Assembly (NCBI RefSeq): GCF_031877795.1
Contig: NC_133939.1
Span: forward strand, 3,825,698-3,889,697
Direction: 5' to 3'
Length of the DNA stretch: 64,000 nucleotides
DNA from: Strix aluco
Lineage: Eukaryota; Chordata; Aves; Strigiformes; Strigidae
Of this stretch, positions 1 through 12,260 are shown piece after piece (within the stretch, counting starts at the first letter, position 1; each line of letters begins with the position of its first letter). The notes under the pieces are model-generated. The model did no database searches. It was not told the origin of the DNA and was given only the letters and a program-made list of their open reading frames with translations. A program made the translations under genes and the position numbers.

Positions 1-540
1 TCAGGTCCAGAGCATCAGCAAGAAGCTGGACCCCAGAGCAGAGGGAAGGCAGAGGTATTCGTTCCTCACCCTTTATGTAATAAAAAGCAATAACTAAGGA
101 GAGCGGGTAGGAGAGGCACTAACAGCCCGGATTTATCCAGCTTTTGGAGAAAAATCTCTATTGCTGACCTCTAGATGAAAGTGTAGATAACTGTTTTAGT
201 TTTCACAGAGGATAGTCTCAATTCTCACATGAAAAAACTATTTCTAGTCTTTGGGGGAATGAGCAGGGCCTTGATCTATAGCTCTGGCTTCCAGAGAGCA
301 AATGAAACACTTTCTCTTTTCATCCACATCCCAAAAGGACTGGCCATCATGAAAAATAGGAGTGCCTTCCTTGAAGGGAGATTACCAGTGCAATTTCCTG
401 TTTGAATCCCTGGCTTCCGGCTGATGCTGCTGCACAGATGCATGGTGCCCTAAACCTTCTCTTGCCTTTGAGAGCCTTCTCTATCAAGGGTGCAATGGCT
501 GATGGGGAGGAGGGGGAGGGAAGACTAAGGGGAGACAGTG
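1..540. other. Unassigned left flank
   Basis: No gene, RNA or repeat recognised. Base composition is mixed and all frames are broken by stops, apart from open frames that run in from the purine repeat to the right. The last 50 bases grade into the purine-rich array. Confidence 0.6.
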
Positions 541-1253
<713 letters not shown>

Positions 1254-3370
1254 CAGGTCTTCTCTGAGAGCAAGAAACAGAGCAAGAGCTTTCTCTGCTT
1301 CTTACTCTGTTATGTGTAACAAGGTAACGTGTTTAGCCACTTGCAAAAATATCTTTGCTGGTCCCCAAAGGACTCCTGACTCTTCCAGCAGTAACTGAGA
1401 AACTGAGAAAATGTGTTGGGAAGCTTTCCACCAAGTAGCTTTGGGGTTTTGGGGTTTTTTTGAGCTGCGGATGAAGAGTTTCACTTTCCTCTAGGGCAAA
1501 AGGAGCCATGCTCCAGGCTGGCCAAAACAAATAATCGAGTTTTCTTCTTTGGACAAAAGAAATGGAAGTGAAGCTAGCAGTTTGAAAGAAATATCAAAAT
1601 GAGCAACATGAAGCAGTTCAATCTCTTTTCTTTTATCCCACTCTCTTTTGACCGCAGAATCCTCCAGCAGCATCGATACAAACTCCCAATCTTTTCCCTC
1701 TGCCCTGAACACCCATTTACTGAAACCTGCCAGTGGAAGTTTGGTTTCACATCACTTTATTCCCAAGAGTCAAGAAAAGAAATGGCTGAATTGTGCCTGG
1801 TCCCCTTCATTTGAAGTGGGCTAGTCTGAAGACTCAACTCCTAAAATTCCCAGTTTACTAGTGCAGTTACAGGGAACCGACCTTGCAGGACTTCAGCACA
1901 TGCATGTGGGGGTTGCTCAAGAAAGGGATATTTTCCTGAGTTGGGGCGAACATGTTTTGTACTTGAAGATTTCTGGGAAAGGAATAATGGATTTGCTAAG
2001 TATTGTTATTATTTAAGCGACAAGAGTGAAAATTGAAAAGAAAATCTGTTTACCAAAAATAACAATAGCAGATATTTGTCATCTCTGTCAGATATACAGA
2101 CCCATGCAATTTCATAGGTTTCATAAGCTCTCGTTAATTTTCTTGTTTGGGAGGATTTGCTTTTTTAATGAAACCTATTTACACTAGCGACTGCTGGAAA
2201 ATCATTCATTAGTGGACAAGAACTATTGATTATTTTCATCCCACTACTCAGCCATGTTCTAGCCAATTACTGTAACCAATAAATAAAGAAATATCAACCT
2301 TGCATTCCTGCCACTACCTCCAGTAGAACTTTATTCCCCTGGCTAACACGTGTCGTGCCAGCCTCGGGGAAACGCTGTGCTGGAGAAACCTCTTTTAACA
2401 TTTATGTCACATTGCCATCGTCTGCAAGCTTCTGGAGGGGACACTAGCTCTGAGAAAGCGAAGACTGCTAGTTAGTGCTTTAATGTAGCTAGTAAAGAAA
2501 GTATTTACTGGTCACACGGCGAGAATTATCAAAGAAATAGTGCAAGGTTTAAAGAGATGCCTGATGAATGGCCGGATCTTAAACTCTTACTTTATTATGA
2601 AAATATTTGGCCTGATTCGCAGAAGTCCTAAACTCTGGAGAGGGGATTCATCTCGCCTGACTAAGTAAGAAACCTGGGTTGTTCACAGAGGTGGTGGTCC
2701 CCCAAAATAAACTGCCACTGCAGGCGACCACGGCCGGGGAAGGCTCAAGTTTAGGCTCGATACCTCACTTTAAAAAAGCAAACCTTAAGCAACTTGTCCA
2801 TGAATTTCAACTTGTGGCTTTGCTGGTACTCAGCCTGCTTAATAAGGAAATGTTTTATTTAAATATTAGATTATGATAGGAGCTTTGGCTTTAAAACCTT
2901 GGCCATTCGCATACATTTTAATGGGCTTGGGGGAAAAAGTGAGAAATCTGTCTCCAGTTTTTTTGACAGAGTTGTAATTAAAGAAGATTTTTCATAGAGA
3001 ACATCTGTTTCTCTTGACAGATATATTCTTGTTGGGAGAAAAAGAAGTGCCTAAAAAAATAGTTTGTCAGTCTGAGCTTTTTATAGGTTTTCATCCAAGA
3101 ATATTTATCTTGAGCCTTTTTTTGACAAAAAATAGTTGATATTTCCTGAAAGGAGAGCTATTCTGATCAAGGCTGAGTTTCAGCAAATGTTGCCAGGGCA
3201 GCGGCAGCCCCAGGTCTTTGCTGAGCTGCCTCTGCCTCCTCCACAGCCCCTAAAGTTGAAGAAAGGCAGCTCTCACCCTTTCCAGCCGCTGTGTCAACAA
3301 GTCAAATAATTAATACTTCATTTAAAAAAATCAGAGAGACGAAGTTGAATGGCTGGCTGAAGGGGTCATA
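1254..3370. other. Unassigned single-copy DNA
   Basis: No gene or repeat recognised. Frames are short and unremarkable. AT-rich patches occur at about 1980-2330 and 2860-3150. Nothing here can be named. Confidence 0.6.
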
Positions 3371-3376
3371 CTCTCA

Positions 3377-3420
3377 CATACACATGCATGCAAATGAGGG
3401 GGTATATATATATAAAGGTT
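3377..3420 (+). promoter_or_regulatory. Octamer plus TATA-like motif (candidate only)
   Basis: A perfect octamer ATGCAAAT at 3388-3395 is followed about ten bases later by a TATATATATATAAAGG stretch at 3402-3417, a good TATA-box match. The octamer lies in an alternating purine-pyrimidine stretch (CACATACACATGCATGC). POU-family factors bind the octamer in many vertebrate promoters and enhancers. No open frame or transcript signal downstream identifies a gene, so this may be a chance juxtaposition. Confidence 0.25.
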
Positions 3421-4079
3421 TGTTTCTGTTTCTTTCCAAGATGAGAGCACTGAAAGTTCCTCATGAGTAATTTCCCAGTAGTCCTCGTTAATTCCTTAAG
3501 ATTTTCCCCACCTCTTTTCAAAGCCTAATGTTCAAAGACGCAAAAAGGAGCTGCCTCAGCACTTTCTTTTCCCCCCCCCTTTTTTTTTAAGTTTTTCAAC
3601 AAAGTCCAATCAAGCCTATTAACTCCTTTCATTTTTTTCCCCCTCCTTGAAGGGAAAATGTCCATGGGGCTCATCCAGAGCTGCCAAATGCAACCACCTA
3701 GAGAATTTCCCTCTCTCCGCTGCTGTGGGAGATGTCCTGTTTCTTGGCAGTCGGGTCCACATGGATCTGCTAAACACCCATAAATCCTGTCCCTGCTGCT
3801 GGAGGGCTCCGAGCAGGGGCTGGCCACCCTGTCCTGCCTAGGAGGAGTAAGGCAAGCTGGGGCACATGTCCCTCTGCAGTGAGGTGAGCTCCCTGTGCCC
3901 CCCATCATCTCCCAGTGCCCGCTCCTGGATCCCGGGCAGGCAACACAAGGAGACTTTGGGAGAAGTCCTGCAAGTAAACATGCATCACGTTTTAAGATGC
4001 CTCAACCAGTTATGCACGTGTTCCCCTCCTCATGCCTGCTGTGTCCCTTGATTTTTCCCTTTTTGAATAAAGAATAAAA
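3421..4079. other. Unassigned DNA with polypyrimidine tracts
   Basis: Contains C/T tracts at about 3568-3590 and 3629-3646. No gene recognised; the short overlapping frames on both strands have no recognisable similarity. An AATAAAGAATAAA cluster near 4066 resembles polyadenylation signals but has no gene to serve. Confidence 0.5.
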
Positions 4080-4540
4080 TTGAAGACCCTGGCTTGATTA
4101 TAAAGCAGCACCCTGCACTGTGCACAGCAGCGTCATTGCCGTGTAGTCATTTCAGTCAACTGTGGGTGCAAAATGCTTTGGAAAGTCTCAGCCTCTCCAC
4201 ACAAGGCACAATAATTAATCGCAGGATCATAAGCAATGATTTTCCATTGCCCCTTGGGATGCGGATCTCTTGGTGTCTGAACGGCTTGCTTCACTATATC
4301 ACCCTGAGCATTAATGCAAACTGCAGACAGTAATTATACCAGGCATTAAAGTTCTGTAATTGTATGTACTGTGCGCGTATTTATAATGCAACAGCAATCT
4401 TGGAGCCATTGCAGTACTTCTTGCTCCGCAGCACCGTGTGTCTGTGAAAAGGCAAAGGCAAGCCACATAAAACATAAAATAAAATCCAAATATATAAAGG
4501 TCAGGGTAGTAAATACAAAGATAAGCATCACATCCCTTTA
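4080..4540. promoter_or_regulatory. Candidate conserved noncoding element
   Basis: AT-rich block with low CpG and several homeodomain-like cores (AATAATTAATCG near 4210, GTAATTATACC near 4330, CATTAATGC near 4311). It has none of the simple-repeat noise of its neighbours. This texture is typical of deeply conserved developmental enhancers in amniotes, but conservation cannot be seen from one sequence, so the call is an inference. Confidence 0.25.
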
Positions 4541-5058
4541 AATATTTATCATTAGTGACATTTTCATTATAGGAGGGCTGGGACTTACCAACTGTGTAGC
4601 AAACGTGGGCACGGCGGGCCCCAAGTCTTGGCTTGAGGCCACAAAGGCAGCAAAAAAAGGCTTTGGAATGGGATGAAAATATGTTGTAAATGGGTGTAGA
4701 TTATAGGCACTGTTATGCCCCCTTTGAAGCAGCCTTAGCTTAGTAGGTTGTTCAGTAAAGGTGCACCCCACTCCCCAGGGAACTCCTGGAGTGGTCCAGG
4801 GCACGCAGCTATCCTGAAGGAAATAGGGATTTGGTTCTGGGGACTGGGAACAACTCTTTCCCTGCCCCCTCGCCTGCTCACCGCTCCCTTCACACTGCGG
4901 GGACCTGACCTAAAAAATGGAACAAAAACCTGAAGGGCTTTTGTAATTTACAGAACAAAGCTACAACTCTAACGAAGATGTGCCAGAAGGAGAGAAGCAG
5001 GATTGAAAAGCAAGAATAACAGCGGGTGATGTCTTAGTGCATGTAAAATACCTCATGT
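4541..5058. other. Unassigned single-copy DNA
   Basis: No gene, repeat or clear motif cluster recognised. Confidence 0.5.
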
Positions 5059-5083
5059 ACAACAACAACAACAAAAAAAAAAA
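5059..5083 (+). repeat. Short (ACA)n microsatellite with A-run
   Basis: Five ACA units run directly into an A-tract of about eleven bases. It is a simple repeat. An A-rich tail can mark a retroposon end, but no element is recognisable upstream. Confidence 0.85.
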
Positions 5084-7671
5084 CCACCTTAGATGTGAAG
5101 GGAAAAGATTCACCCCAGAGAAGGCCCCATCCTGGGAACGTATGACCCACCCCCGTGGAGCACCTGCAGATGTGCCTGAGCAAACCCCACCCCCATGGCA
5201 AACACCTCTGTAAAATATACCCTTAGCACCTGTGATGGAGAACCACCGGTCCGAGCTGAGAAAGCACCCCTCGCATAAGAAAAGCTCCCTTTTGGGATGG
5301 CTCTTGAGAAGGGTTTAATATTTTTAAACCCCTTGACTAAGTGCCGATTCATCAATGCATTAGAAACAGAACATTAATCTGTTCCTCCCGTCCGTGCCTT
5401 AATTGTAACATTTTCCTTTTAATGAGGTGAAGCAGGAAAATGGGAAGGTAATTGTGGCAGTGCTTATGGAGGGTTTTCTTTATAATTTTAAAACTAACGA
5501 TGACATGAGGCGTGTATTATTTCTCTTCAGCAAAGGTCTTTCTCCCCCAGAGGAGGTAGATTAGCAGGAGAGGAAGCGCTAACCCTATAGATGAGGTGAG
5601 GCTCCATCACAGCTGCCCTGTTGGGGTGGGGAGGAGCATCACTGCATGCTGGAGAGAGCGGGGCATGGCCAGAGAGCTCCCACTGCTGCAGTGCAAAAGA
5701 AGATGAGTGTATATAAATGTATACGTAGATATATACTCACCAGGCTTCTGTCTGACACCACTTGTGGCTTCCCTAGAATAAAATCAGGCTCCACTGGCAA
5801 GGGACATGTATTTTGCAGCTCTTTTTCTGGACAAATCCCAAGTATTGATCGTCATAAGCGGCGATGCACGCTCCTGGGTCTCCCTCTGGTCTCCTGTAAG
5901 CAGGAGGAGTGATGGAGACAGTAAAGCACTTGCACAGGGCTCATTTCCAAACCATCTTTGGAAAGCTGCAGTGACTCTTCTCAGCACTTTCTTCAGTCAG
6001 TGGTTCATGCTGTCCTGCAGCATTGCCTTGCCCTCTCCTACTTGTGTCCCACACATCAAGTGGCTTCCCTCCTTGCTTTGGGATCCAGGAACCAGGGGAC
6101 CATCAAACCCTTCAGTAATCTTCAGAGGAAAATCACAGGGACAGATTTGGGCAACGTTTTTTTGCTCTCCCACCTGCTTGGCCTGAGCACCAAGACAGCT
6201 GGCCAGCAGCTTTCCCTTGGTGCTTCCTTCTCAAATGTCATTATCTTCATCTCTACCATGGTGTCCTGGCCATAGATCCACCCTTTCCAACAGTCCATGC
6301 ACAAGGCAGGAACCACAGTGATCTGCTTCCGGGACCTATTTTTTCTTCCTCCAAAGCTCTGTCAGCAGCAAGTATGCCAGCAAGGGTCTCACTCAGCTGC
6401 AGAATGTGCATTTTCATTCCCTTCTCTTCCTTTGTGCCTTTCTGCCCAACTCTGACACCTCTGTCTTTTTGTCCACCTCTCTGGGAGGTGTGTGTTTGGA
6501 GGAGTCACAGACTAATTGGTCTTCTGAGTGTTCAGACCCATCCCTTTGAGCAGAAGCTATTAGTTACTGCCATTGTCCATGGCCGAGGAGGGAGTCCTGA
6601 CCTTGTACAGCCTATTCTGCACCTACAGAGACATTCATGAGCGCAACCATTTCATCACCAGAATGCATAAATTACATCAAGTTCAGCTTCCCAAAACACT
6701 GTCCCACAAGGAAAAGAGGGTTTTGCTGTGTTGCCAAATCTGGGGACATCTCAACCCAACACATGTGTGTGACGGGAAAGAGAGACCTGGTGGGCCACCC
6801 CCAACCACCACAGGCAGAGCTGGATGGTGCCCGAGGCTGGGAGAATGAGTCCGAGATGTGCCCTACAACATGCACATTGCAGCCACATCCTTGATCCTTT
6901 GGCTAAAGATGTAGAGGGAAGGAACAAACAAGGGGACATGTGAAAGGGAGAGAGACCCACAGGCCTGGATGTCATCAGAGTCCCCTCACTTCGTCTTCTG
7001 CAGGAGCTCCTCTCTGATATGCTTGTGGTAGGGATTACCTCAGGCCAGAGTGGGGTGCAACAGACAGCAGAGGTGTCCGTGTCATGTGCTGACCAACCTA
7101 CACTTGTGGAATAGCACTGGTAAACAGGTTTTGTGCCTTCTGGCTCTGAGGGTAGCAGTGCATTTGGGGCTGATTGGTAGCAGGAACTGTTGGCGATCCA
7201 AAGACCTAAGAAATAACTGGTGCCTTCAGGGATGTTGCTGAGATGTTCTCACGTTCCTGGGGCTCTACATTGACAGACAAGGGAAGAGTTAACTCTGCCT
7301 TGGTGTGGGGTGGCACGCACAACTCTTGGGTCCCTTTCAGCCTGATTTTTCTCTAATTCATCTAATTACTTCTACATTATCACTACAGGATGGTCTAGCC
7401 TTCACCTGATGCAAGGCTACCTCCTTTTCTACCCGTTACCAGGTGACCCAAGGAAGTCAGGCCTGGAAATTCGCCTCATGCTTTTCGGGAACTTTATTCC
7501 TTAGAAATAAAAGTAAAATATTTTGGCCTAGAAACTTCAAATATGATTTAGTACCTTGCCCGTAGCAAAGAGTGCTGCCCCCGGAGAGACTGGGGCATCT
7601 TCCATTATTAACAACAGGATCTGCGCATGCAATGAAGTCTGCATGGCAGATATATGCGTCAGAAAGCACAG
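5084..7671. other. Unassigned single-copy DNA
   Basis: No gene recognised. Several 60-130 residue frames overlap on both strands around 5.6-6.3 and 6.4-6.9 kb, but none has a recognisable domain, start context or splice framework. No transposon fragment was identified. Confidence 0.5.
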
Positions 7672-7718
7672 CTCAGGGCCTGACTCTGTAATTGTTATAA
7701 TTATGCTGGGGCCCTGAG
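7672..7718. repeat. Nested inverted repeat (MITE-like palindrome)
   Basis: Arms CTCAGGGCC (7672-7680) and GGCCCTGAG (7710-7718) are perfect reverse complements. Inside the loop a second pair, TAATT (7689-7693) and AATTA (7699-7703), is also perfect. The whole can fold as a two-stem cruciform. It may be a relic of a short palindromic DNA transposon, a local regulatory palindrome, or chance. Confidence 0.5.
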
Positions 7719-8689
7719 AACTGTTTCAAGCACTGTTGGTCTCCCCGTGTTGACTGCGCTGGTGTGACATCTGTAGCAGTGACCTCAGGGAGTCAACACA
7801 AATGGAATTGCTGAAGGCACAGGGGGTGTGTGCTGGGAAACCTGCTACAGGCACATCTGGGGAAGTTTAGTCTTGAAAAGGGATGAGAAGTCAAAATAGC
7901 AGAATGCTGCCACAAATTACAAGGTCAGAAACTCATGGATTCAGGAGATTTGTTTTGGGTCTCTGCATATTCACAGGTCTGCTGGAGCAGTGGCCAGAGG
8001 ACAGACCAAAGACTTCAGCCCTCAGGCATCCCCTGGGAGTGAAGGCGTCCCAGATTCAGCTGGGCTCTTGGGCAGGTAGTTAGTCACGAAGCTGCCACCA
8101 GGACATTTCTGAAATGTCCAACCTCTAAAGCCACGGCGGCAGAGACACCTGCCTTCCCCAGGCAGTCTTAGAGCATGAAGGTCAGAGACATTTCCCAAAG
8201 ACCCAGCCTAGAGGATGACCCCTCATCCCCTTCCCTGTGGTGCCTTTCCTGGTGAACTGCTCTTCCTTGGTGGTGTTTTCATGCCCCCAACATCCCCGTT
8301 ACCCAAGAACTGGAGACTGGTGAGCCAGCCTGCCTGCTCTTTCCCAATTCATCCCTGCTTTCATGTCTTCCTCCTCAGGCACTCTGTGTTCTCACTGTGT
8401 CCTCCAGCTGCTTTCCTTTCCCCTCCTGGGGAAACGTCGAGACTCGGCGTACAGCAGCGAGTCTGCCTTCCCCATCTCCGCACCTTCTCCCATGGTCATG
8501 GCCCCTCCATCCCCTTCTCTCCACAGCTTCATTCCCGGCTCTATTTTCAGGTCCACCTTCTCCTTTCTCCCTCTCAGTAAAATGTCTTAACAAGCTCAAA
8601 CCTTACTTTGTATTAAATCAAAGTCTGAACAGTATGCAAGGGCTCAGGAAAACATGATTTAAATGGTGCCGTGCCCATTCACATCAGAT
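7719..8689. other. Unassigned DNA, pyrimidine-rich centre
   Basis: No gene recognised. The stretch from about 8210 to 8580 is C/T-rich on the plus strand, which opens several unrelated frames at once, a sign of composition rather than coding. Confidence 0.5.
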
Positions 8690-9220
8690 TAAGTCTACAG
8701 AGGTAATTTACTGCATATAGAAACTGGAAGGCAGAGGGCAGCTCATTAATGTCTAGGATTATTATTATTATTGTACTAAACAGAAGATATTTTTCATTTT
8801 ATTCCTATTCCTAGTGAATGCAAATTCATGATGCAAATAAGAAAGCCCGCCTTTACCAGTCCTTATGGGTCACTATTGATTTCAGGAGGGGAAAAAAAAA
8901 AAAGAAGAAAAACAGCAGAACAAGAATACGCCGAGAGTCTAAACCTCACAGAGGCAACAATTTAAAGGATTTCAAAGGCTGTTTTCATAAGCCTTTTGGG
9001 ACTCAAATGTAGTGTATTGATTAAACTTCGGAAGCATCTAAAAGCAGCTTCAACATGGCTAATTAATACAGTGATGCCCCGATGCCCCTTCTACTTGTTT
9101 CACCAAGCTTCAGCCTGTCACATCAATTAATATTCACAACCCTGATGAAAGCAGAAACTCTGTTTATCATTTGATAAAGTGATCGATGTATTGACTCTCT
9201 CAACATAATTAACTGACCTG
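8690..9220. promoter_or_regulatory. Candidate enhancer with twin octamers and TAATTA cores
   Basis: AT-rich block carrying two perfect octamers ATGCAAAT at 8818-8825 and 8831-8838, start-to-start distance 13 bases. Homeodomain cores follow at 9060 (TAATTAAT), about 9125 (CAATTAAT) and 9206 (TAATTA). An (ATT)n run lies at about 8758-8773. POU and homeodomain factors bind such motifs in vertebrate developmental enhancers. Nothing here proves activity; the call rests on motif density. Confidence 0.35.
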
Positions 9221-9609
9221 TCCTGTGGGGTGGAATGTGGTGTCCTGCAGATGCTTTTGGGGTGACGCAAGATAAACAAACTCATAAAGACCCTTGTTTT
9301 GACTCTGTAATCAAAACAACAGGGTTTCTGATTTGAGGCAGTGTTTGATGTTCAGCCTGTGTAGCTGGTTCTCTGTAGACCCTTGGACAACGACATTTCA
9401 AGGAGAAAGGTTTGTGATTATTCCCTGTTTAAATGGAGCTGGCTGTGCTTGTAGGACACCCTGATGGCATTTAGGCTGTGGTCTGCTGGGGTTCAAGGAC
9501 AGCACTCCCTTCTCTGGGGAAAATTGCTTCTGACATTAAAGGCAAAGTTTCACACAGGGTTGAGATACCATCTTTTGCATTTGTCAGCTTCCACCCACCT
9601 GTTGTTGTA
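9221..9609. other. Unassigned single-copy DNA
   Basis: No gene or repeat recognised. Confidence 0.5.
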
Positions 9610-9672
9610 GACCACGACAAGTATTCTTCATACACGCCTCATTTCCTCACCTACACAAAGAGAATAATTTTT
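9610..9672 (+). mobile_element. Possible MIR-like SINE remnant
   Basis: The segment reads like the 3' half of a MIR/CORE-type SINE: a GACAAGT core, then GCCTCATTTCCTCACCTAC, then an AAAGAGAATAAT stretch, matching the order of the remembered consensus (GGCAAGTCAC, CCTCAGTTTCCTCATCTGT, AAAATGGGAATAAT). Divergence is high and only about 60 bases align, so it is tentative. An alignment against the MIR consensus would settle it. Confidence 0.35.
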
Positions 9673-10344
9673 CCACTTTTCCACCCATTCAGTGGAGCTT
9701 GTGGCAGATGCTGTCTCTCACCGTACATCAGTTCAGAACTAGCTTAGCGCTGCCACAGCCAACACAGCCAGGACTGCAATATAGTATTGTACAATGGGGC
9801 AAAATATTCTGAAATGGGGCTTTTGGTGTTCCAAATTTCCTTGAACTGAAGACCACACCTGGCTTCAGGTTCCTGTCTTCTGAAGTTCCTCATCTGAACC
9901 CACTCTGAAGAAGTCAGATCCCTCCACAAGATCTTATGGAAGGTCTTTAAGGCAGTCCTATATTTATGCACGCTTTCTTTTAGGACTAAGGAGCCAGATT
10001 TGCAGCCCTAGATCATTGAAGAAGGTGAATTACTGGACAAAGGAGTGATACAAGGCAGGACCATGCAAAGTGCATATCATCTGGGTGCTGTGCTGACCAG
10101 GGTGATGCCAGATGTAGTGGAGGAATATGTGCTGGCTGTGCTACGACATGCTTTGGGCAGTCCGATAGCTCCGAGTGTGAGCTGGAGGTTCTGGATAACT
10201 TGTGACTTTCAAAAAGTAACGCAGAGGGATGTTGGTGCATGTGCATGTACTTTGCTTCAGATGAGGCACCAGCTTTGATTTAGAGCAAGCTTTTGGCACC
10301 CCCCAATAAACTGCCATGAGCTATTTATTGAATTTTAATTCAAT
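9673..10344. other. Unassigned single-copy DNA
   Basis: No gene or repeat recognised. Short opposed frames at about 10.0-10.28 kb are shadows of one another. Confidence 0.5.
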
Positions 10345-11013
10345 GTGCCTCATAAAAAAAACAAGGGAAGAAAAAGGGGGAAAACAGTTGAATGTAATAA
10401 TTTCAGCAACATCTGCTGCCTTTCTAAGATATTTCACCAAAAGTCTATGGAGATCAAATATTTTTCTCTAATTAGAGCGTTTTCCTCGCAAGCAGCTCCC
10501 CTGTATGCAAAAATATATCAACACCTCCCTCGCTACTCAGAGAGCCTCTTGGGACCCGCGGCATTGCCAACACAGATAGAGAAACACACATCCTCTTTTA
10601 AGTTATCCTCCGTGCAAATACACAGCTTTCCCAGGAGGGAAAAAGTTATTCACAGCCTCTCTTCCTCCCTTCATCAGACCATGCTCTCCGATCTTCCGCT
10701 TGGTTTTGCTCAGCTGGAAGAGTTGCTCTCTGGACCAAAGGAGCCAGCACGCCCCAGATGCCCAGCAGTGGCTCTGAGGAGCGCTGCTGATCTGTTCCTG
10801 ACAGTCTGTGAGCCTCTGCTGGTTTGCTTCATTTGTGACTACTGGGGAGAGCTGGTTCGCATTTGCAAAACCTTTTTCAGAAACCTGGTCTCAGTATTTT
10901 TGGTTGCACTGGCTGTACCCCACTGCTGTTACGATAAATTGCACTACACCCATGATGCATTTACTAAGAAAACATGGTTTACCGTGGCCATTTGTGAATA
11001 TATATACAGGTAG
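10345..11013 (+). other. Longest non-repeat open frame (222 codons), coding status unproven
   Basis: An open frame that begins at a GTG. The first ATG is at 10447, giving about 188 residues. The predicted product has no domain I recognise; residues after about 145 are rich in Leu, Val, Phe and Cys and weakly hydrophobic. No signal peptide, convincing Kozak context or polyadenylation pattern marks it as a gene. A GTAGAG directly after a CAG at the end of the frame could act as a splice donor, but this is weak. In a 64 kb window a frame this long is mildly surprising by chance. I regard it as probably noncoding. Confidence 0.15.
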
Positions 11014-11646
11014 AGAAAGCATCCTGGGTGCCTGAGATGTCTCACAGTGAATGAACTCTTCCACCTCCTTAGCAGTGACCTGCCTTGGGTACCAGCTGGT
11101 TGACTATTCTTTTCAAACTCCTGAAGATGCTCTGGATGCTCACAGATTTGTCAGGTCATTTTCTGGGTATAGCACTCTACAGATCAAATTAGTTACTTTA
11201 TTATAAAGCCTTTCAGGAATAAAAAGAGGAAGGTGAGAACTTCGGCCCAAAGGTTATGTCGTTAAGCTAAGGCATGCCCCTAGGTAGAGCTGGTCACATT
11301 TCATGGACTATTTGGGTTGCTGGAAAATCAGTGTGAAAAGTTCCTTGGGCATCTGCCGTTTCTCCTAGCATCCTCCCAGCTGATCCTGCAAGCATCCTTC
11401 AGAGAGCAGGAGTGCTTCAAAACCCAGCACTTTGCTGCTGCTGAAGAGGATTTCTACCACATGCTCTGCTCCCAGGGGGAACAGGTTGGCGACATGGCAA
11501 TGTCACCTTCGAGTGGCCAAATCCTGCCTCAAAACCCTGAGGAGCTTCTTAGCCTGCCAGCAAGATCTGTACCGTGGCAGATTGCTTTCAGGGCAATTAC
11601 AAGGAAATCACTCCAGTCTCTGTACCCCCAGTACACAGATACACTT
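11014..11646. other. Unassigned single-copy DNA
   Basis: No gene recognised. A 168-codon frame starts here with TTG rather than ATG and runs through the G-tract that follows; it has no recognisable domain. Confidence 0.45.
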
Positions 11647-11661
11647 GGGGGGGGGGGGGGG
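11647..11661 (+). repeat. G homopolymer (15 bases)
   Basis: Fifteen consecutive G residues on the plus strand. Runs this long are unstable, can adopt quadruplex-type structures, and are prone to sequencing-length error. Confidence 0.9.
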
Positions 11662-12084
11662 CAAGCTTTACCCAGGAAGGGACTGGCTTTGCCCCCTCCA
11701 CTTCCCTCCCTTGTTTTTCCCATAGTGAACCTCATGGCAAAAAAACCCAAAACAAAACCAAAAAGATTTATTGTGTTATATCAGCGAAGAAAAAACCCCC
11801 AGTTTTTAGCCTTTGTGAAATAAATGTGTTGCAGGAGAGAGGAGGATCACTGTTTCTTTAGCCTGTGGGTTAAAACAACCAATTCAGATCTGATCCATGT
11901 GGAAATTTGCAGCCCATTCCCATGGACAGGGATGGCAGGGAAGAGCTCTGAAACGATCCCAATAGTCTGCGGATGATTTATGAGGCACACTGTGAAGAGC
12001 AAAGGAAACCTGGGTTGTTAGCTCTGATATTTAGAGATGATAAACAACATGAAAGAGAGAATTTTTTTTTTAATGCCTCTACAC
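11662..12084. other. Unassigned single-copy DNA
   Basis: No gene recognised. A T-run at about 12063-12071 borders the LINE relic that follows. Confidence 0.5.
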
Positions 12085-12260
12085 AGATGCAAAACAAGTA
12101 GTATGGGCTTAAATTAAGAATAGGAAAATATTGGCTTAATAGTAGGGGAAAACTTCCTGCCAGAGACATCTGTTATGAACAGATCTATGCTACAAATTGA
12201 CTTCCCAAAGGAAGGTCTCCAAACTCTATTCCGTCACCCACCAAAAGCTGGACTGGCATA
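12085..12260 (+). mobile_element. Ancient CR1/L3-type LINE relic, 3' end of ORF2
   Basis: The nucleotide order follows the remembered consensus for the C-terminal end of CR1-type ORF2: a GGGCTTAAATTAAGAATAGG segment (consensus GGTCTTAAATTAAAG...AGG), then GTAGGGGAAAACTTCCTG (consensus TTAGGAAAAACTTCCTG), then GACTTCCCAAAGGAAGGT (consensus ACTGCCCAGGGAGGT), then CTCCAAACTC (consensus CTCCATCACT). In the functional protein this is the stretch around RKNF...WNRLP...E.PSLE. No intact frame remains, so it is an old decayed copy. Only about 175 bases are recognisable; the element's 3' tail is lost. Confidence 0.5.
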
